Assembly (NCBI GenBank): GCA_932294295.1
Contig: OW028579.1
Span: forward strand, 3,360,370-3,424,369
DNA: 64,000 nucleotides
Source of the DNA: Alitta virens
Taxonomy: Eukaryota > Annelida > Polychaeta > Phyllodocida > Nereididae
Direction of reading: 5' to 3'
The number at the start of each line of letters is the position of its first letter. Positions within the stretch are counted from its first letter, which is position 1. Shown in pieces: positions 46,681 to 58,636 of this stretch. Made by a program: the position numbers and the translations under genes. The notes below the pieces were generated by a model that was not told the DNA's origin, did not search any database, and saw nothing but the letters and a program-made list of their open reading frames with translations.

Positions 46681-47811
46681 GAGGACTGGTGCCCCAACAC
46701 ACCGTTGTCTAAGTGTCTTTTTTATATTTTATGTAGTTTAGTGCTTTCAAAACAGGTGGTCTGGTTTCAAATAGGGGGTGAGAGAGAGCAGAACGTCTAT
46801 GTGGCGAGGACTGGTCATCCTCGTCATAGCATCCTTCGCGTGAACAACCAGGCCGCATTAGCACCACCTCGCGTGGTTACCGAAAGATACACCACGCAAT
46901 ATTTAGCCATTTTTTAGCGCTATGCATGTCTTTTTTTCTTTTTATAAGCGAAAATAGAGGAACAGTGTATCGTGTTTTAGCCTCAAAATGTGTGTTTCCA
47001 TAATATTATCTATCTCTACATCTTAAAAGTTAACAAAAAATGTTCACTGCAAAATGATTTTTGGGTTTTTTCAAAATTAAAATACACTGCTATAAAACGA
47101 AAAAAAAAGTTATCTATTAACTGAGAAAGCAATACGTTTTTTGAACATACAGTTTTGTTTTTTGTTAATAATGTAATTAAAGTCCCTCCGAGTGAGAGGG
47201 AGATATATTATATTATATTATATTATTTTTTGCAAAGTTTTACTTTATTAATTGCGACGTCTGCAAAAAACAGTGAAAAAAAAAAAAAATGAGTGTAGCG
47301 CCTGCTTAGGGGGGGGCGTGCCACGGCTCAAGAGCCGGCCAGCACTCTGTGCCCCGGGCGGTATTGTACCGCGTGGCACGTCGTGCCAAGCGGCATTTAA
47401 TGGAGCCGCTGGCAGCCGTCGCTCTTTCTCTCGAACAAAAAAGAAATAAAATGTACAAAAAAACTAAAAAAATTTGGATAAAAAATACACCATTTTATTA
47501 CCCAAACCCCCCACCCCACACTCTGCGCCATACCCCATATATACACCCCACATATCCATACACAGCACTCGTGCTTATTATATACAAAAACAACATTGTG
47601 GTAAAAAATAAATAAATTGCTGATATACAAGCGTCCATCAAAAAGACACAAAAGACTGACATACGGACAGACCACCAGGACTGTAAAAAACGTTTTGTAA
47701 AAAAATAAACGGTGTAAAAGACTTCTTCAATAATAAACGGTTACATTTTTTGCTAAAACAAAAAAATATCAAAGAGAAGTTGATCCAAACCTTCTACACG
47801 TGTTTTTAAAG

Positions 47812-47864
<53 letters not shown>

Positions 47865-48339
47865 CTTAGGGCCAAGTTCAACTGTGATATGTTATCTCAT
47901 ACATATATATATATATACATATATATTATATACATGCGATTTTTACGATGCCATCTTATGACGCGTCTATGCTAAGTGAGTTAATTGTAAAAACGATTGC
48001 AAATATAATACGTACATCTGAAAAAATTTTTAAACGTATTCTACACTTTATATATTTTATCCTGCACCATAACTTTGTATGACTAGACATTTTAAAACCG
48101 TATTAAGAAATAAAAAATTTTATGCACATACTTGGAGGCCATTAAAAATTAACTTTTATCAAATATTTCACAAGTTGCAAGTTCTAGCACAATTAAAATA
48201 ACATTTTGGGGTAGATTAATCAGGACCCAGCTTACTGCACTTTTTCCAAAATAATTAAATCCATTAGGATTATGAAAAACTAATAATGACATAAAAACTA
48301 ATTTTTACAAGTCGAAAATGCAAAAATTTAGGAACTTAC
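46681..48339. other. Non-coding central spacer between convergent gene sets
   Basis: It contains the likely 3' end of the tandem-PC4 gene (ATTAAA at about 47076), a (TATTA)n run near 47205-47226, A-runs, a compact GC-rich palindromic island (47300-47440) and a (TA)n run (47817-47861). No convincing gene. A replication or transcription boundary role is possible but unproven. Confidence 0.5.
47817..47861. repeat. (TA)n microsatellite
   Basis: About 22 TA units, in the Polinton spacer. Confidence 0.85.
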
Positions 48340-48753
48340 ACGTCTGAAGAACACGAGAAGCGTGGTGCACGTGGCAATGACAGCTACAAGGGCAATCATG
48401 CCGATGGAAAGGCCCGCGATGCCCAGAACACTGCCATCCTAAACGTGGTCACTGTCTTCAAAAAACAATCCTCCGGCCCCGGTCACAGGGGATGCGCACG
48501 TCATGGAGCGTTTGTCGTTCGGCCAGCGGTCTGTCGATTGTAGATAGGCAGTCCATTTCTATTGCCGTGAATTCTGGTATGTCCCTCAGCAAGGCCCTAC
48601 CGCTACAGTTGGCGAAGATTTCGCGACCTCCCTCGATGTAGTAGCAGGCGCACACGTCATCCTGTATCAGCCTGTCCGCAGTCATATTCATATCTGTAAG
48701 TCCTAGGGTCTGGCGCAGTGTTCTAAAAAAACCTTCCTCATGCTCTTGTGTCT
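48340..48753 (-). pseudogene. Membrane protein exon with LRRNT-like motif and TM helix, frameshifted
   Basis: The exon lies between an acceptor TTCTTACAG (48754-48762) and a donor GTAAGT (48334-48339), so it belongs to a spliced gene. The first part holds DDVCACYYIEGGREIFANCS followed by GRALLRDIPEF, the cysteine layout of a leucine-rich-repeat N-terminal cap. After a frame change near 48470 and one stop, a hydrophobic helix follows (SVLGIAGLSIGMIALVAVIA). It suggests a type I surface protein, unusual for a Polinton. Flanking exons were not found; 48754-49049 holds nothing else. Confidence 0.4.
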
Positions 48754-51221
48754 CTGTAAGAAATGACAAAAAGCATGTGATTAATACGATTGGAAAGAAC
48801 TAATTTTAATGGACAATATTTGCTCTGAAACACCTGGCTAATTAGGTCAATTCTTGAACAAAAGCTTGCACCTGATTCTTTACAAATACGCCACCACGCA
48901 TTAGTTAAAAAGATACAATTACCGTAAATGTTCTGATAATTCAGGTGGCGAATAAAAACCTCTTTAGATTCGCAATTTTGGAATACAGCGCTTTGTCGGT
49001 ATTAGTAGCGGTGATTTCTTATAGTGAAAATTTTTTTTTTTAATACTACGCATTAGGCACAAAAATCAGTGCTCTCTTCCTCAAAAGTGTCAGCGTTTTT
49101 TAATTCCAACACTATGTATTCATCTGTAATGATGTGAAAATTTGTAATGCTCTTTGTGGGGTCATTGCGCACTTTTGCAAGATCAGCGCAGCCTTTGACA
49201 TACATTGTCTGCCCCATGTTGGATCTCTGCACAAACTTTCCGCAAGCAGAATTTGCATACAATTAAGAAATAAGTCTCAGAGAAGCATTGTATTGGACAT
49301 TGTCCTTTTCCAGAGAAATACCCTGCTTTTCTCTGTAATGTTCAAGGTATCTGTCTTCATCATCCTCTGAAACGACCCAGTTGGGATAGCCTGACGCCTC
49401 CTGCTTAACCTTCAGGAACATTTTTACTTATCTTCAAAAATGTTGCCAGGGCAACCATCGTCCATGCTGGTCTCCGAGAAGTGATACATTTCATACATTT
49501 TAACAACCTTGTAACCCGCCAGCACTGCTGCCTTGACCTCTTCAGTGGTCCATGTACCAGTTATAGCTCTGTCTGCATCTGAACACTTGCAGGGTTGCGA
49601 GGTCTCCGTCCGTGAACATTTTGAACACAGGGGGAACTTAAGCTTGCAGCCGCGACGGACGGGTAGAACTGGTATGTACTTTGCGGGCTGGGAGAACCTT
49701 CAGTTTCACCAGGCCATAGTAACTCTCGAGGGTGTAGTCAAAATCATCATGATTTGTTATAATATCACAATGATTGGTGGGTAACGCCCAGAAAGCGTTA
49801 TAAAGGGGTATAACGAGGTCACTTCTAGATAACGGATCTTTTCATCTTCCAGAGCCTCATAGAAAAGCTTCACTGGTGACACGCGTCCTCCAAAGAACGA
49901 ATCGTGGATTTTCAGGGGCCTGAAAGTGTCACATTTTGAGGCAAACGCCTGTAGCTTACTGTTTGATTTAAGCATGGCGTCAAATTCACATTCCCACATA
50001 ACCACTGTGCTGTAGCCCATGCTACGGATCTGCTGAAGTCTCAGCATTGTTCTCTGATACACGCTTTCTAAACTGGAGTTTGTCCGGGGATCATAGATCT
50101 TCTGTCTGTCTTTCATACAGTGGTGCCCGTGAAAACGGCAACCAAAAAGTTCATACACATTTTGGGACCCCTCATGAAAACCATCCACGCTAAAACGTGT
50201 GCTGGGGATACGGTGTTCACCACCATTTCGGAATGTTTGATCTTCCGCTGGTTTTTATGAGCCACCCATTCCAACCACACGATGGCTTTATTGCTGTCAT
50301 TGGTGTGTCTCCCATAACCCCTTGCTGGTATCTGTGGTATGGGTGACTTGACAAATTTTGTCTCAGCTATCATTACTGTGTCAATGGGTTCACCCTCAAA
50401 AAGCCAACTGCCCCTTTTCAGAACACCTCGACCTTTGAGGCCTTCAACTAGTTCAACATCGTGCTCCTCATACAGCATCAGCTGTCTAATGATCTTTATG
50501 GCACTGGATGCAATTGTGGCGTGAGCAAAGGGATCAACGCCTTGCACTGCTGACCCTTCATGTGTTGTAATTCGTCTTATCAGATTACGAAATTTTATAT
50601 ACGCTTCCCTCAGGATGGATACATCTGAACATGTATACGCTAAAATTTCCTTCTGGAAATCGAACTCTTTAGTCTTTACCCCACTATACCAAGCCATGAA
50701 ATCTGCTCGATCTTTAACACTCATGTGGTCTGCCCCATACAAATGCGGTGCCGGGTGTGTGGCTGACACAAGGTTCCAGTTGTCCTTTGTGTTAAGGAAA
50801 TGTGGAAACTGCCCTTTCATTAACTCTTGGTCGAGATTGAGAGCCTGTGGCAACTTTTTTAGGGCCATGGGTAAGAAGTTCAAACTGGCAATAAATCTGA
50901 AGTCTACACCCTCACCTATGGTCATGGTCATAATTTTTGAACCTGTGTAAGTAACATCTGGAAATATACCATTTTCAACGCAGTGGTTGAGAATGAAATG
51001 GTTGTCAAAAGCTTTTGCGTTGCGTGCAATTACAACCATACCTTTGTACAAGCTGGGGTGTAATCAGCCATTGACAGAAATCACGGCATGTGTCCATACC
51101 ACAAACCATTGGTGCACAATGGTTTGGTGAAACTGTCTTTGTCACGTGTTCCTCACTTTGAGCACCTGTCACCGCTTTTCTCGCAGAGCGAATCGTGTTT
51201 GAAAGGGCCATCCTGACATGT

Positions 51222-52241
51222 TATAAAGTCTTGGGGCTCATGCTCTGCCTTCCTTAGCTGTCCCAAGCTTCATGTACACTGGGCTAGCCAGTCTAATCCA
51301 AACTTGACTCCAAGTCACAGAAGTGCTGACGATGTCTTTAAAGCATCAGTCCTTTCCTTCTAGTCTATTCAGTCATTCAACAGAGACAATGGTACTGTGT
51401 TCCTTTCCACAAAATGGTCAGGTAATAACTGAATTTATTTTGTACATCCAATCATTATACATCCAACAATGGCACCTCCCACTTTGTTGGGAGTGTCAAT
51501 CAAAATCTAATGGCAGCAGTCCATCAGATAGCTCACAATCAAGATGAGCAAAGGTCACATCTTGACCCTTGGTTCATTGGACCCCCCCTCTCGATGAGCA
51601 ATCTTAAGCCACAGAACAATCCTGATACATGTACTGCAAACTAATCCTTAGAGTGTGCATTCCTTAACAACTGCACACACACTTACATTCCACAAAATTA
51701 AATTAAATCCCTGGAGATAAGCTCCAAGCAGTACTCTTTGTTAATTGCTTAATGCACATGGAGATAAGCTCCCAGCAGGGCTTACTGCTGCTCAACATTG
51801 CATAATCAATTTATTACAAAGGGAATTGCTAAATGTTAAATACACAATGCACTGGAACATGAGAGAGGCAAATGAAGTGCAATCTATAAACTCTGATAAT
51901 TAGTCTGACACTGTGTGCTGCATCAGCTTAACATGCCTTATCCCAGAGCTCTCTATCAGGGCTAGATTACAGTCAAACTCCCAGTCAAATATGCTAAACA
52001 AGAACAATACGATTATAGTCTGAATTCCCAGCAAAGTCATGTTTCTAAATGGGAGACTATGACTTCACAATATAAAATCCCTACAGACATGATAATACTT
52101 ACTAACATGATAATAGATATATATGAACTGTATATATGCTCATTGAGAGGTTGGCAGAAGTAATTATGAGATGACATGCTTCCAGGTTGAAATGGCTATA
52201 CTATAATACACACAAAAGTGGGTGGGGGAACTTTACAATGT
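51222..52241. mobile_element. 1.0-kb insertion inside PolB with ATGT duplication
   Basis: PolB similarity stops at CQSACDT and resumes about 1 kb on. The interruption is flanked by ATGT at 51218-51221 and 52238-52241. The tips are TATAAAGTC and, inverted, TGTAAAGTT, a possible ~9-bp TIR. It contains two GGAGATAAGCTCC phrases about 50 bp apart. No ORF of note. It is probably a non-autonomous DNA transposon; an intron is unlikely because GT/AG choices do not restore frame. Confidence 0.55.
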
Positions 52242-53464
52242 GTCACATGCTGACTGGCAGACAAGGTAGTTAGGCAAATGTCTCTGTAAACCGCAATAAC
52301 TCCTTTTACAGTTGACACATTTTCAACACTTTGCACACAGTTGATTGGGGTGACATTCAGGACAGTTAGGAAGAGATTTACAAGTGTAACCATTTTCACA
52401 TTGTATGACTGTATCTTGGCATGTTTCAAAATCATAATAAAGGAACCTTCTCGATGTGATCTTAGGTTTCTTAATTCTGTAGTAACACAGATGGTCGTTA
52501 ACCACGTATTCGCCACAGCATCTGCAGAACCACTCGCGACAGATATGAGATTTAAAGTCTCTGTCTTATCAATAATTTTTGTGCACTTTTTACGTCTGTG
52601 AAAGGTGTCACAAAGTGATAGGCATTCTTTGCCTTTCTTTGCACCAATTTTGTACTCCCTGGTCTCCTTGTGTAAAAAATAGCACTTGGCGTTGCGGCAC
52701 ACCATGTTACAGTCGGGGCAGGCTAAAGAGTCCTCACCAAACATACGCACTTGTTCCCCGCAAGTTTTGCACATAAATCTACACAAGTGTTTAACTTTAC
52801 TGGCATATGGTGTGAGACACTGCTGACACAACTTCTTGTTGACATAAAAACCATTGATGTTGACAATACTATGGTAATGTTGGTCTTTCATATAAAGAAA
52901 TATCTTGTCTTTCATGACCTTGAAGCCCTTGTAAATCACAGTGTTACCCGTGTCCCCAGAAATGACAACAATTTGTATACTTATTTTTTTTTCAAATCTA
53001 CTGAGTTCTGTAACAGGTACAGCCCTACGCATTGACATGCCTGTGTCTAGGTACAATCTAATAGCCCTCATTCTTTGAGACTTAGGATTGGCGCTGTGGA
53101 CATTTCTATGACTAATAATCATGTTGTACTCTTTTTTGTTCATGTTTTTCAGTTTGGCCATACATGTTACTATAGCCCTGCCTGCACACAGATATTCACC
53201 TTCCACATCGGGAATGAAAACCATTGATCTTTTTTTCTTAATTGAACAATCTTCCGAAGTGGTGTCTGTATTGGTAATAGCTTTTCAGCGCGCTGAACCA
53301 TCGCAATCGCCCCCAGCCTCTGCATCATGCATTATACCAACATCCACCATGAAAGACTCATCTATGTTCAGACTTTGGTTTGACTGCAAAACAGCACCCA
53401 CTCTGAATTTAACAAGAAAACACAAAGAAATAGAACAATAGAAGCATGATCTTGTAATATCGCT

Positions 53465-53492
53465 CAAAACATATATATATATATATATATAT
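53465..53492. repeat. (TA)n microsatellite in PolB
   Basis: About 13 TA units within the gap between two PolB segments; possibly an expanded intron start or an insertion. Confidence 0.7.
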
Positions 53493-53999
53493 TTTTTTGA
53501 CATTTTCCATGATGATGTCGGCAGTTATATTGTGCTGGGGTTGACAGTGTATGAAAATCTCCCTATCAAGACCAGCATGTCTAATGGAGAGTCTTGTTCT
53601 GTCGTTAGTGTTGACATGATTAGCATTCACATTCTCGAGAATGTCTTCAAACATATTGTGTATGTCGTCTGTAACATCCAGCAATTTTTGACCTTGGAGG
53701 TTCTCATAAAATTTTGCCCTAAACGTAATCATAACGTCTGGCTCTTCTCTCATTAATTCTTTCGATAAAGTATGGCTTCCTATCATTTTGGTCATCATCA
53801 CTACTGGTTGAAACATTCCTTCTTTTCTTACCAGGAGGTTTAGCCATTTTTGCCACCTGAGAAAAAGTGGTTGTTTTTTGGGTGTAGATAGAAAATTGCG
53901 CCAAAACTCAAGGGCCAATGGTAATCCCTCGAAAAATGGGGGTCCTTGTTTTACTTTTTTACCAATAGAATGTGTACATTGTTGATGTACCTGCTCTCA

Positions 54000-54440
54000 A
54001 CATTTGATTTCGAGGGGGAAAGAAACGTTTTTTGACCTTTGGTGATTTTTGAAACAAAACACCTCATGATGCTATTGTGTTTGAGCACTAGTGTCACAAC
54101 ATAACACAAAGTAATACGTGCGCTCATTTGGATGCTCATTGTATGAAAGCTCTCAGCACGTGCTGTCTACAGGCCTTCTTTTATTATAACCAAATACGAT
54201 ACAGTGCTTAACAGTTGATTTGAGGTATGGGGGTCGAAAAGTCCCTAACCTTTGATGCTTTTGAAACAAAACCTCATGATGCTGGCATGTTTGATCTCTG
54301 GTGCTGCCACATGACACCATGTAGCACGCTTGCTCGGTTGATTAGTCATTGTTTACAAGCCCCAACATGTGTTTTCCTCACGCCTTCTTTTCTTGTTTTC
54401 TTTTTTTTTTTGGTGTTTTATTTCTTTTATTATTATCAAA
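54000..54440 (-). promoter_or_regulatory. Tandemly duplicated upstream region of PolB
   Basis: Two diverged copies (about 54017-54195 and 54227-54425) share TTTGAAACAAAAC, CTCATGATGCT, a GTGCTGCCAC/GTGTCACAAC block and CCTTCTTTT followed by a minus-strand ATAATAAAAGA, a TATA-like word. The repeat unit is about 210 bp. It sits just upstream of PolB and downstream of the terminal minus-strand gene, so it is probably a promoter. Confidence 0.5.
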
Positions 54441-54464
54441 AAGGGTACAGTATAAAACTGACCA

Positions 54465-54973
54465 TTACAAAAGAAATATAATGTCACATTGGTACATTGT
54501 ACACTGAAACACAAAATCGTTCTTTGCTCTCTTGTGCTGGTCTATGCATAAGAACACCATCACAGTATTTAACAAGAAGGTTACACGGAAAGCACAGGTC
54601 TGGATATTCATTGAAACTGTCAAGAACGTATCGGCTCCAGACATTGAAGGCAAGTATGTTTGTCTTTCAGGTGTGATTTCTCGCTTGCACACACGTCTTA
54701 GCATCTTCTGATAAAGGTGGTAGTTGTGGTGGATCACGGCTTGCCAAAAATCTCTTGAAATCCAGTCTCGCCTATGAGTACCTTCAATTCTTCTAGAATT
54801 ACACAGGTGTCAGGATTTTCTTTCTGGAGCTCCTTTGATATAGGTAGATCGCTGATTTCCCACTCTCCATCACTGAAGAAACTGCTTGACACTCTCGGAT
54901 CTCTGTAGACATCATAGAAACGTGCCGCTCCCTTATCTTCATTAATGTCCAGTTGTAGAATTTGGTAGCTCAT
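54465..54973 (-). pseudogene. Unknown Polinton gene next to the right TIR, frameshifted
   Basis: It starts MSYQILQLDINEDKGAARFY and includes SSSFFSDGEWEISDLPISKE, then reads to GFQEIF. Near 54735 the plausible reading moves one frame to AVIHHNYHLYQKMLRRVCKR and ends at 54465 with a Cys/hydrophobic stretch. About 165 codons in all. I do not recognise the family. A longer frame upstream is only the translated TIR. Confidence 0.45.
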
Positions 54974-55012
54974 TTCACTTATTTCAGAGGCATCAATGTC
55001 AGACTGTGTTGA

Positions 55013-55093
55013 TGTGTGGTGGCAGCACCTCACAGTACAACAGCAGCGCCACCTGCTGTATGCGTTAGTCTGCATGGTGAAGCCTATACTACT
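55013..55093 (-). repeat. Polinton right terminal inverted repeat
   Basis: Inverted copy of 35685-35761, ending CCTATACTACT at the host junction. The minus-strand reading frame that enters the TIR is incidental. Confidence 0.92.
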
Positions 55094-55099
55094 CCCAGC
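55094..55099. repeat. Target-site duplication, right
   Basis: CCCAGC, identical to 35679-35684. Confidence 0.92.
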
Positions 55100-55960
55100 A
55101 ACACTTAGTTATTATGTATATGATGAAGACTTCAAAGTAAACTACACCTATTTTGCACTGTTCTAACTAATTGCACTTGACTATGACACCTTGTGAACCA
55201 AGTCAATGGCAATTATAATTTCCTTTGAAATTTTATAAATTGTTCTCAATTCAATTGCAATTGGCTTTAAAGCCTGCAATGTAACCGCCCCAGTTTGTCA
55301 TATATATAATCTTTATTCACTGTTCATAAAAGTACATATATCAAAACAACAATGATGGAAAGTTAAAATGGAAAAACATTAAAATCTATAAAATCAAAAA
55401 GTACAAATTGACTCGATGAGGCTCAAAATCTCATCTGAATTAAAATAGTTTATAGTATTAAAATCATCTCTGGCATCTATCAATTCTTTTATCATATTGC
55501 AATTATTTTTAATATCACAGCTTGGTTTAGTTGAAGTTCTAATTACACTAATGCTGCACCTTGCACAGTATATCATGTATTAAAGCACCATATGTGAATC
55601 CAATAAACTTTAGATTTCTCTTCAAATAACTTTGATTATTAATTTTACAATTCATTGCCATACAATTCACAAATAAATTGCTGCACTTGGCAGGAGCTTC
55701 AAAAAATTTAAAAAATCTACAAACAATTTGTTCAAAAATACACGGTGGTCCACATATATCTTTTAATTTCAAAAGGTAAAACCATTCAAGAAGGTGTTTG
55801 ATTTTGATATTAATATAGACCGAACAGCAAGAGAATGCCTGTAAATAACAGCCAGAATGGCATTAATCTTGGTGTTATATTAGCAGTATCTTACAACGAA
55901 ACTTGTAACAGGGCTGTTATATATCACAGCAAAACTAAATCAACTTAAATGTAGTACTCT
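55100..55960. other. Right Polinton flank, possible retroelement debris
   Basis: Minus-strand frames at 55394-55576 and 55548-55772 contain NNCNMIKELIDARDDF and CNLFVNCMAMNC-like Cys-containing stretches that could be one degraded polypeptide, perhaps of a retroelement. I could not assign a family. No host gene was seen. Confidence 0.3.
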
Positions 55961-56134
55961 ATGTGTGTGTGTGTGTGTGATAAGGGCTTTACGTCCTGTT
56001 TTTCTGCACCAGTTGGGCTAATTAGGACAGGCAGAGACCATGGCAATGAGACGAAGGAGGAAACAGCCATCCAACAGAGGCTCGACAGGGAATCGAACCC
56101 GGGACCAAGCGTTTCGAAGAAAATGTAGTACTCT
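55961..56134 (-). mobile_element. SINE family S, copy 3 with target duplication
   Basis: The body (55961-56120) is flanked by a perfect 14-bp repeat, AAATGTAGTACTCT (55947-55960 and 56121-56134). It ends with (TG)n on the plus-strand left side and a minus-strand B-box GGGTTCGATTCC. Nearly identical in body to copy 1 (24812-24947), so this family was recently active. Confidence 0.8.
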
Positions 56135-58636
56135 AAATTTTTGCTCAAAGTGTTTGTGATAATTTATTTTGAGTGGCCAATTTCGATGACCCTGGCCAAT
56201 TTCCGACTGCAGAACATTGTTAATATGGACCTGAACTTTTTTCTGGGGGTAATATAGGAGTAGTTGCAAGGCTTTTACGACTTACCTTTGAGGGGCTCTA
56301 GAGAAGAAATGATCATGACAAACTCAATATTTCTAGGGCAATGAGTAGTGATTTGGAATGTCTTTTAAGCTGTCCAAAATGCATCGCTTCTACTTGCACC
56401 AAAAAAGAGAAAATAGTAGTCCAATCCAGGCAAAGTGGGCTCGATTGGACCACCCGGTTTCCTCAATTGAATCACTATCATTTCACCCTGAAACTTTCAA
56501 ATTGCTAGCACAAAAAAATTTAATTAGCGAGAATGCCACCAGTGCATTCTAATAGAATATGTAGAGATTAAAATATTATGAACCTAGAGAGTAACACTGG
56601 AATGCAATGCTGAATCAGAGAAAATGTTGGAACATTTGCTGAATATCACGATTAACAGTTCCCACAATTGGATCACTTCCTAATAATTAAATTTCATCCT
56701 CATTATGTTTAAGGTTTACTTAGTAATTCACATTAAATTTTGGGTATATCTTTTAGAAACGAACAATCATGAAGACTTTCAGGAAAATATTTACTATTGG
56801 CTTCTGGTCCACAATTGCCACAATTGGACCAGAAGTAAATTGTGGCACAACAATGCAAGTATTGTGGAAATTTTTTAAGTGAGGAATATACATGGCAACA
56901 ATTAAGCACTTTCACACCAACTAAAATATGTAAACGCTAATGGGCTCAATTCAAAGTGTTAGTGCGAAAACGCTTTATTGTTGAAATGTATATTCCTCAC
57001 TCCAAAAATTTCCAAAATACTTGCAACAATGTGCTGTGATTTATAAGGGTCAATAAATTATACACAAAAAAAACACATTCCAAAATGGCCACATAATGCT
57101 TATTTTGGCAACTCTCCCCTATATTTTTACAATGCACCATTGCATAGAAGTTATAACCTATTGACAGTTAGCAGAAGAGGCCAGTTTTTATGAATCTATC
57201 TGATAGACTCTACATAAATACAATTACATTTTCTAAAATGTCATGAGTGTCATTGTAAACATGTATGCTATAGTAGCAAATAAAAAATTCAGCGATTTTT
57301 GTTTTAGATATCATCATCGTTTTTATGACAACAAGTGTAAAAGGTGAGAGGTGGAGGTTTGGAAAATTTGGATTTTTCACCTTTTCTTCCCTAATTGCTG
57401 TAATTCTCTATCATTTATGGCTATAAAACCCCCAAAAGCCCAAACTACATTATTTTAGACTTTTCATATATGATTTTGACAAACATATTGAATGTTCAGT
57501 ATTTCAATGCTAGCAGGCAGGAAGCTCAGTCAGCATATATGTCCAGCTGCTGGAGGCAGAAATAATGATGAAATGGTAAGACTTGAAGTCCACACTTTTA
57601 CTTGCCCCAGCACGGACACTGAGTACAAGGCAGCTCATACAATTGACATCCATCTGTAGCTCATGAAGAGTGCCCAGGCTGGGGATTTAACTCGGTACCT
57701 TCAGCAGAGCTGGCCTATATAGAATTGCCCGATGCATTTTCTCTTAGGCTACCCAGCTGATGCAGAAAAAATAAATAAATGACACAACTAAGCCATAAAA
57801 AGTGTACATACAACAGTGTTGAAGTTCTATTCTGGAAACAAAGCGCGTCGCCTTGCCCAAGGGTGAGGAACAAGTAAAAGGCACTCGGAGAGAGTGCAAA
57901 CTTCCAAGGCCCACTGGAACCATGGTCGAACTGATTTAAACACTTTCAGCTTACATGCATAGTATCCTCGATGTATATATTTGAAATAGACTGAGCTGGG
58001 TTACAATTTTAATATGGCATAAATTAGTTACATAAATTAATAAAATCGATATATCTACCTTAAACACAAAATGAGAAAGATTTTTTTTTCTTCTGATATA
58101 AATGAGTTATGGAGTAATGTTGTATAATATTTTCATTGTATGCATTTGAAATAGCTTGAGCTGAGATTGGTTTTTTTATATAATATCACAGGTCCACAAT
58201 ATGAATATGTATTTGAACTTTGACGTTTTGAGAAATGTGGAATACTGTTATAAGGCAAATCTGAATTAACAATGAGACTTATGCCTGAATTACTGTAATG
58301 CAGCATCAATGAATTCAACACAATTAACATATTTGAAATATAATTACAGCGACACGTTTACAATTATGATACTGGCAGGATAGAGGATAGAGCCCTGAAA
58401 AGATGTTTGTTGAAAATGAGTGGACAAACGAGACAGTATGAGTCATACAGCATAGCAGATGCTGACTTTTTTTTACGTGCATATGGAACTCTCTGGATGT
58501 CGCGGCATGGTTATCTAGTGGGAATAACACACATACAAAATTGGTTTTTGTGTCCAGCTGTTATGTGAAGACACAAAAGCATCAGAACCATGCAGACTGT
58601 GTCATGTGCTCATCTGTTATGAAGTGATCAACTGGG

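Larger units (their letters stand above)
49050..53904 (-). pseudogene. Protein-primed family B DNA polymerase, broken and 3'-truncated
   Basis: Replicates the element from a protein primer. Reading from 53904: basic N-terminus (MAKPPGKKRRNV), LLDVTDDIHNMFEDILENV, a (TA)n-containing gap (53400-53505), then VLQSNQSLNIDESF, VFIPDVEGEYLCAG and a Cys-rich segment. Exo I is YYDFET (52431), Exo II ARNAKAFD (51021), Exo III YTCSDV. Pol motif A reads YLEVTSLYP, with Glu (49823-49825) where Asp is expected. Motif B is NSACGKF (~49240) just after an in-frame TAA. Motif C is absent: similarity ends at ~49050. Frame changes lie near 53740, 53285, 52500, 51045, 50150 and 49765, plus a 1-kb insertion (51222-52241). 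Confidence 0.88.
35685..55093. mobile_element. Polinton (Maverick / adintovirus-like element), 19.4 kb
   Basis: Self-replicating DNA transposon of the Polinton class. Evidence is structural (TIRs beginning AGTAGTATAGG, 6-bp target duplication) and genetic: rve-type integrase, protein-primed PolB, FtsK/HerA-like packaging ATPase, double-jelly-roll major capsid protein and minor-capsid-like protein. Plus-strand genes occupy 35971-46680; minus-strand genes occupy 48340-54973. Many genes are broken. No adenain-like maturation protease was recognised. Confidence 0.95.

Noticed and set aside
47252..47675. Frames across the GC-rich island on both strands
   Set aside because: Low-complexity composition, no start context or domain, and they conflict with one another.
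44309..48339. Hidden adenain-type protease gene
   Set aside because: I looked in all frames for a His-Asp/Glu-Gln-Cys pattern and saw none; reported as not found rather than as absent from the family.
54974..55075. N-terminal extension of the terminal minus-strand ORF
   Set aside because: It is a translation of the terminal inverted repeat; an internal Met at 54973 is more likely.
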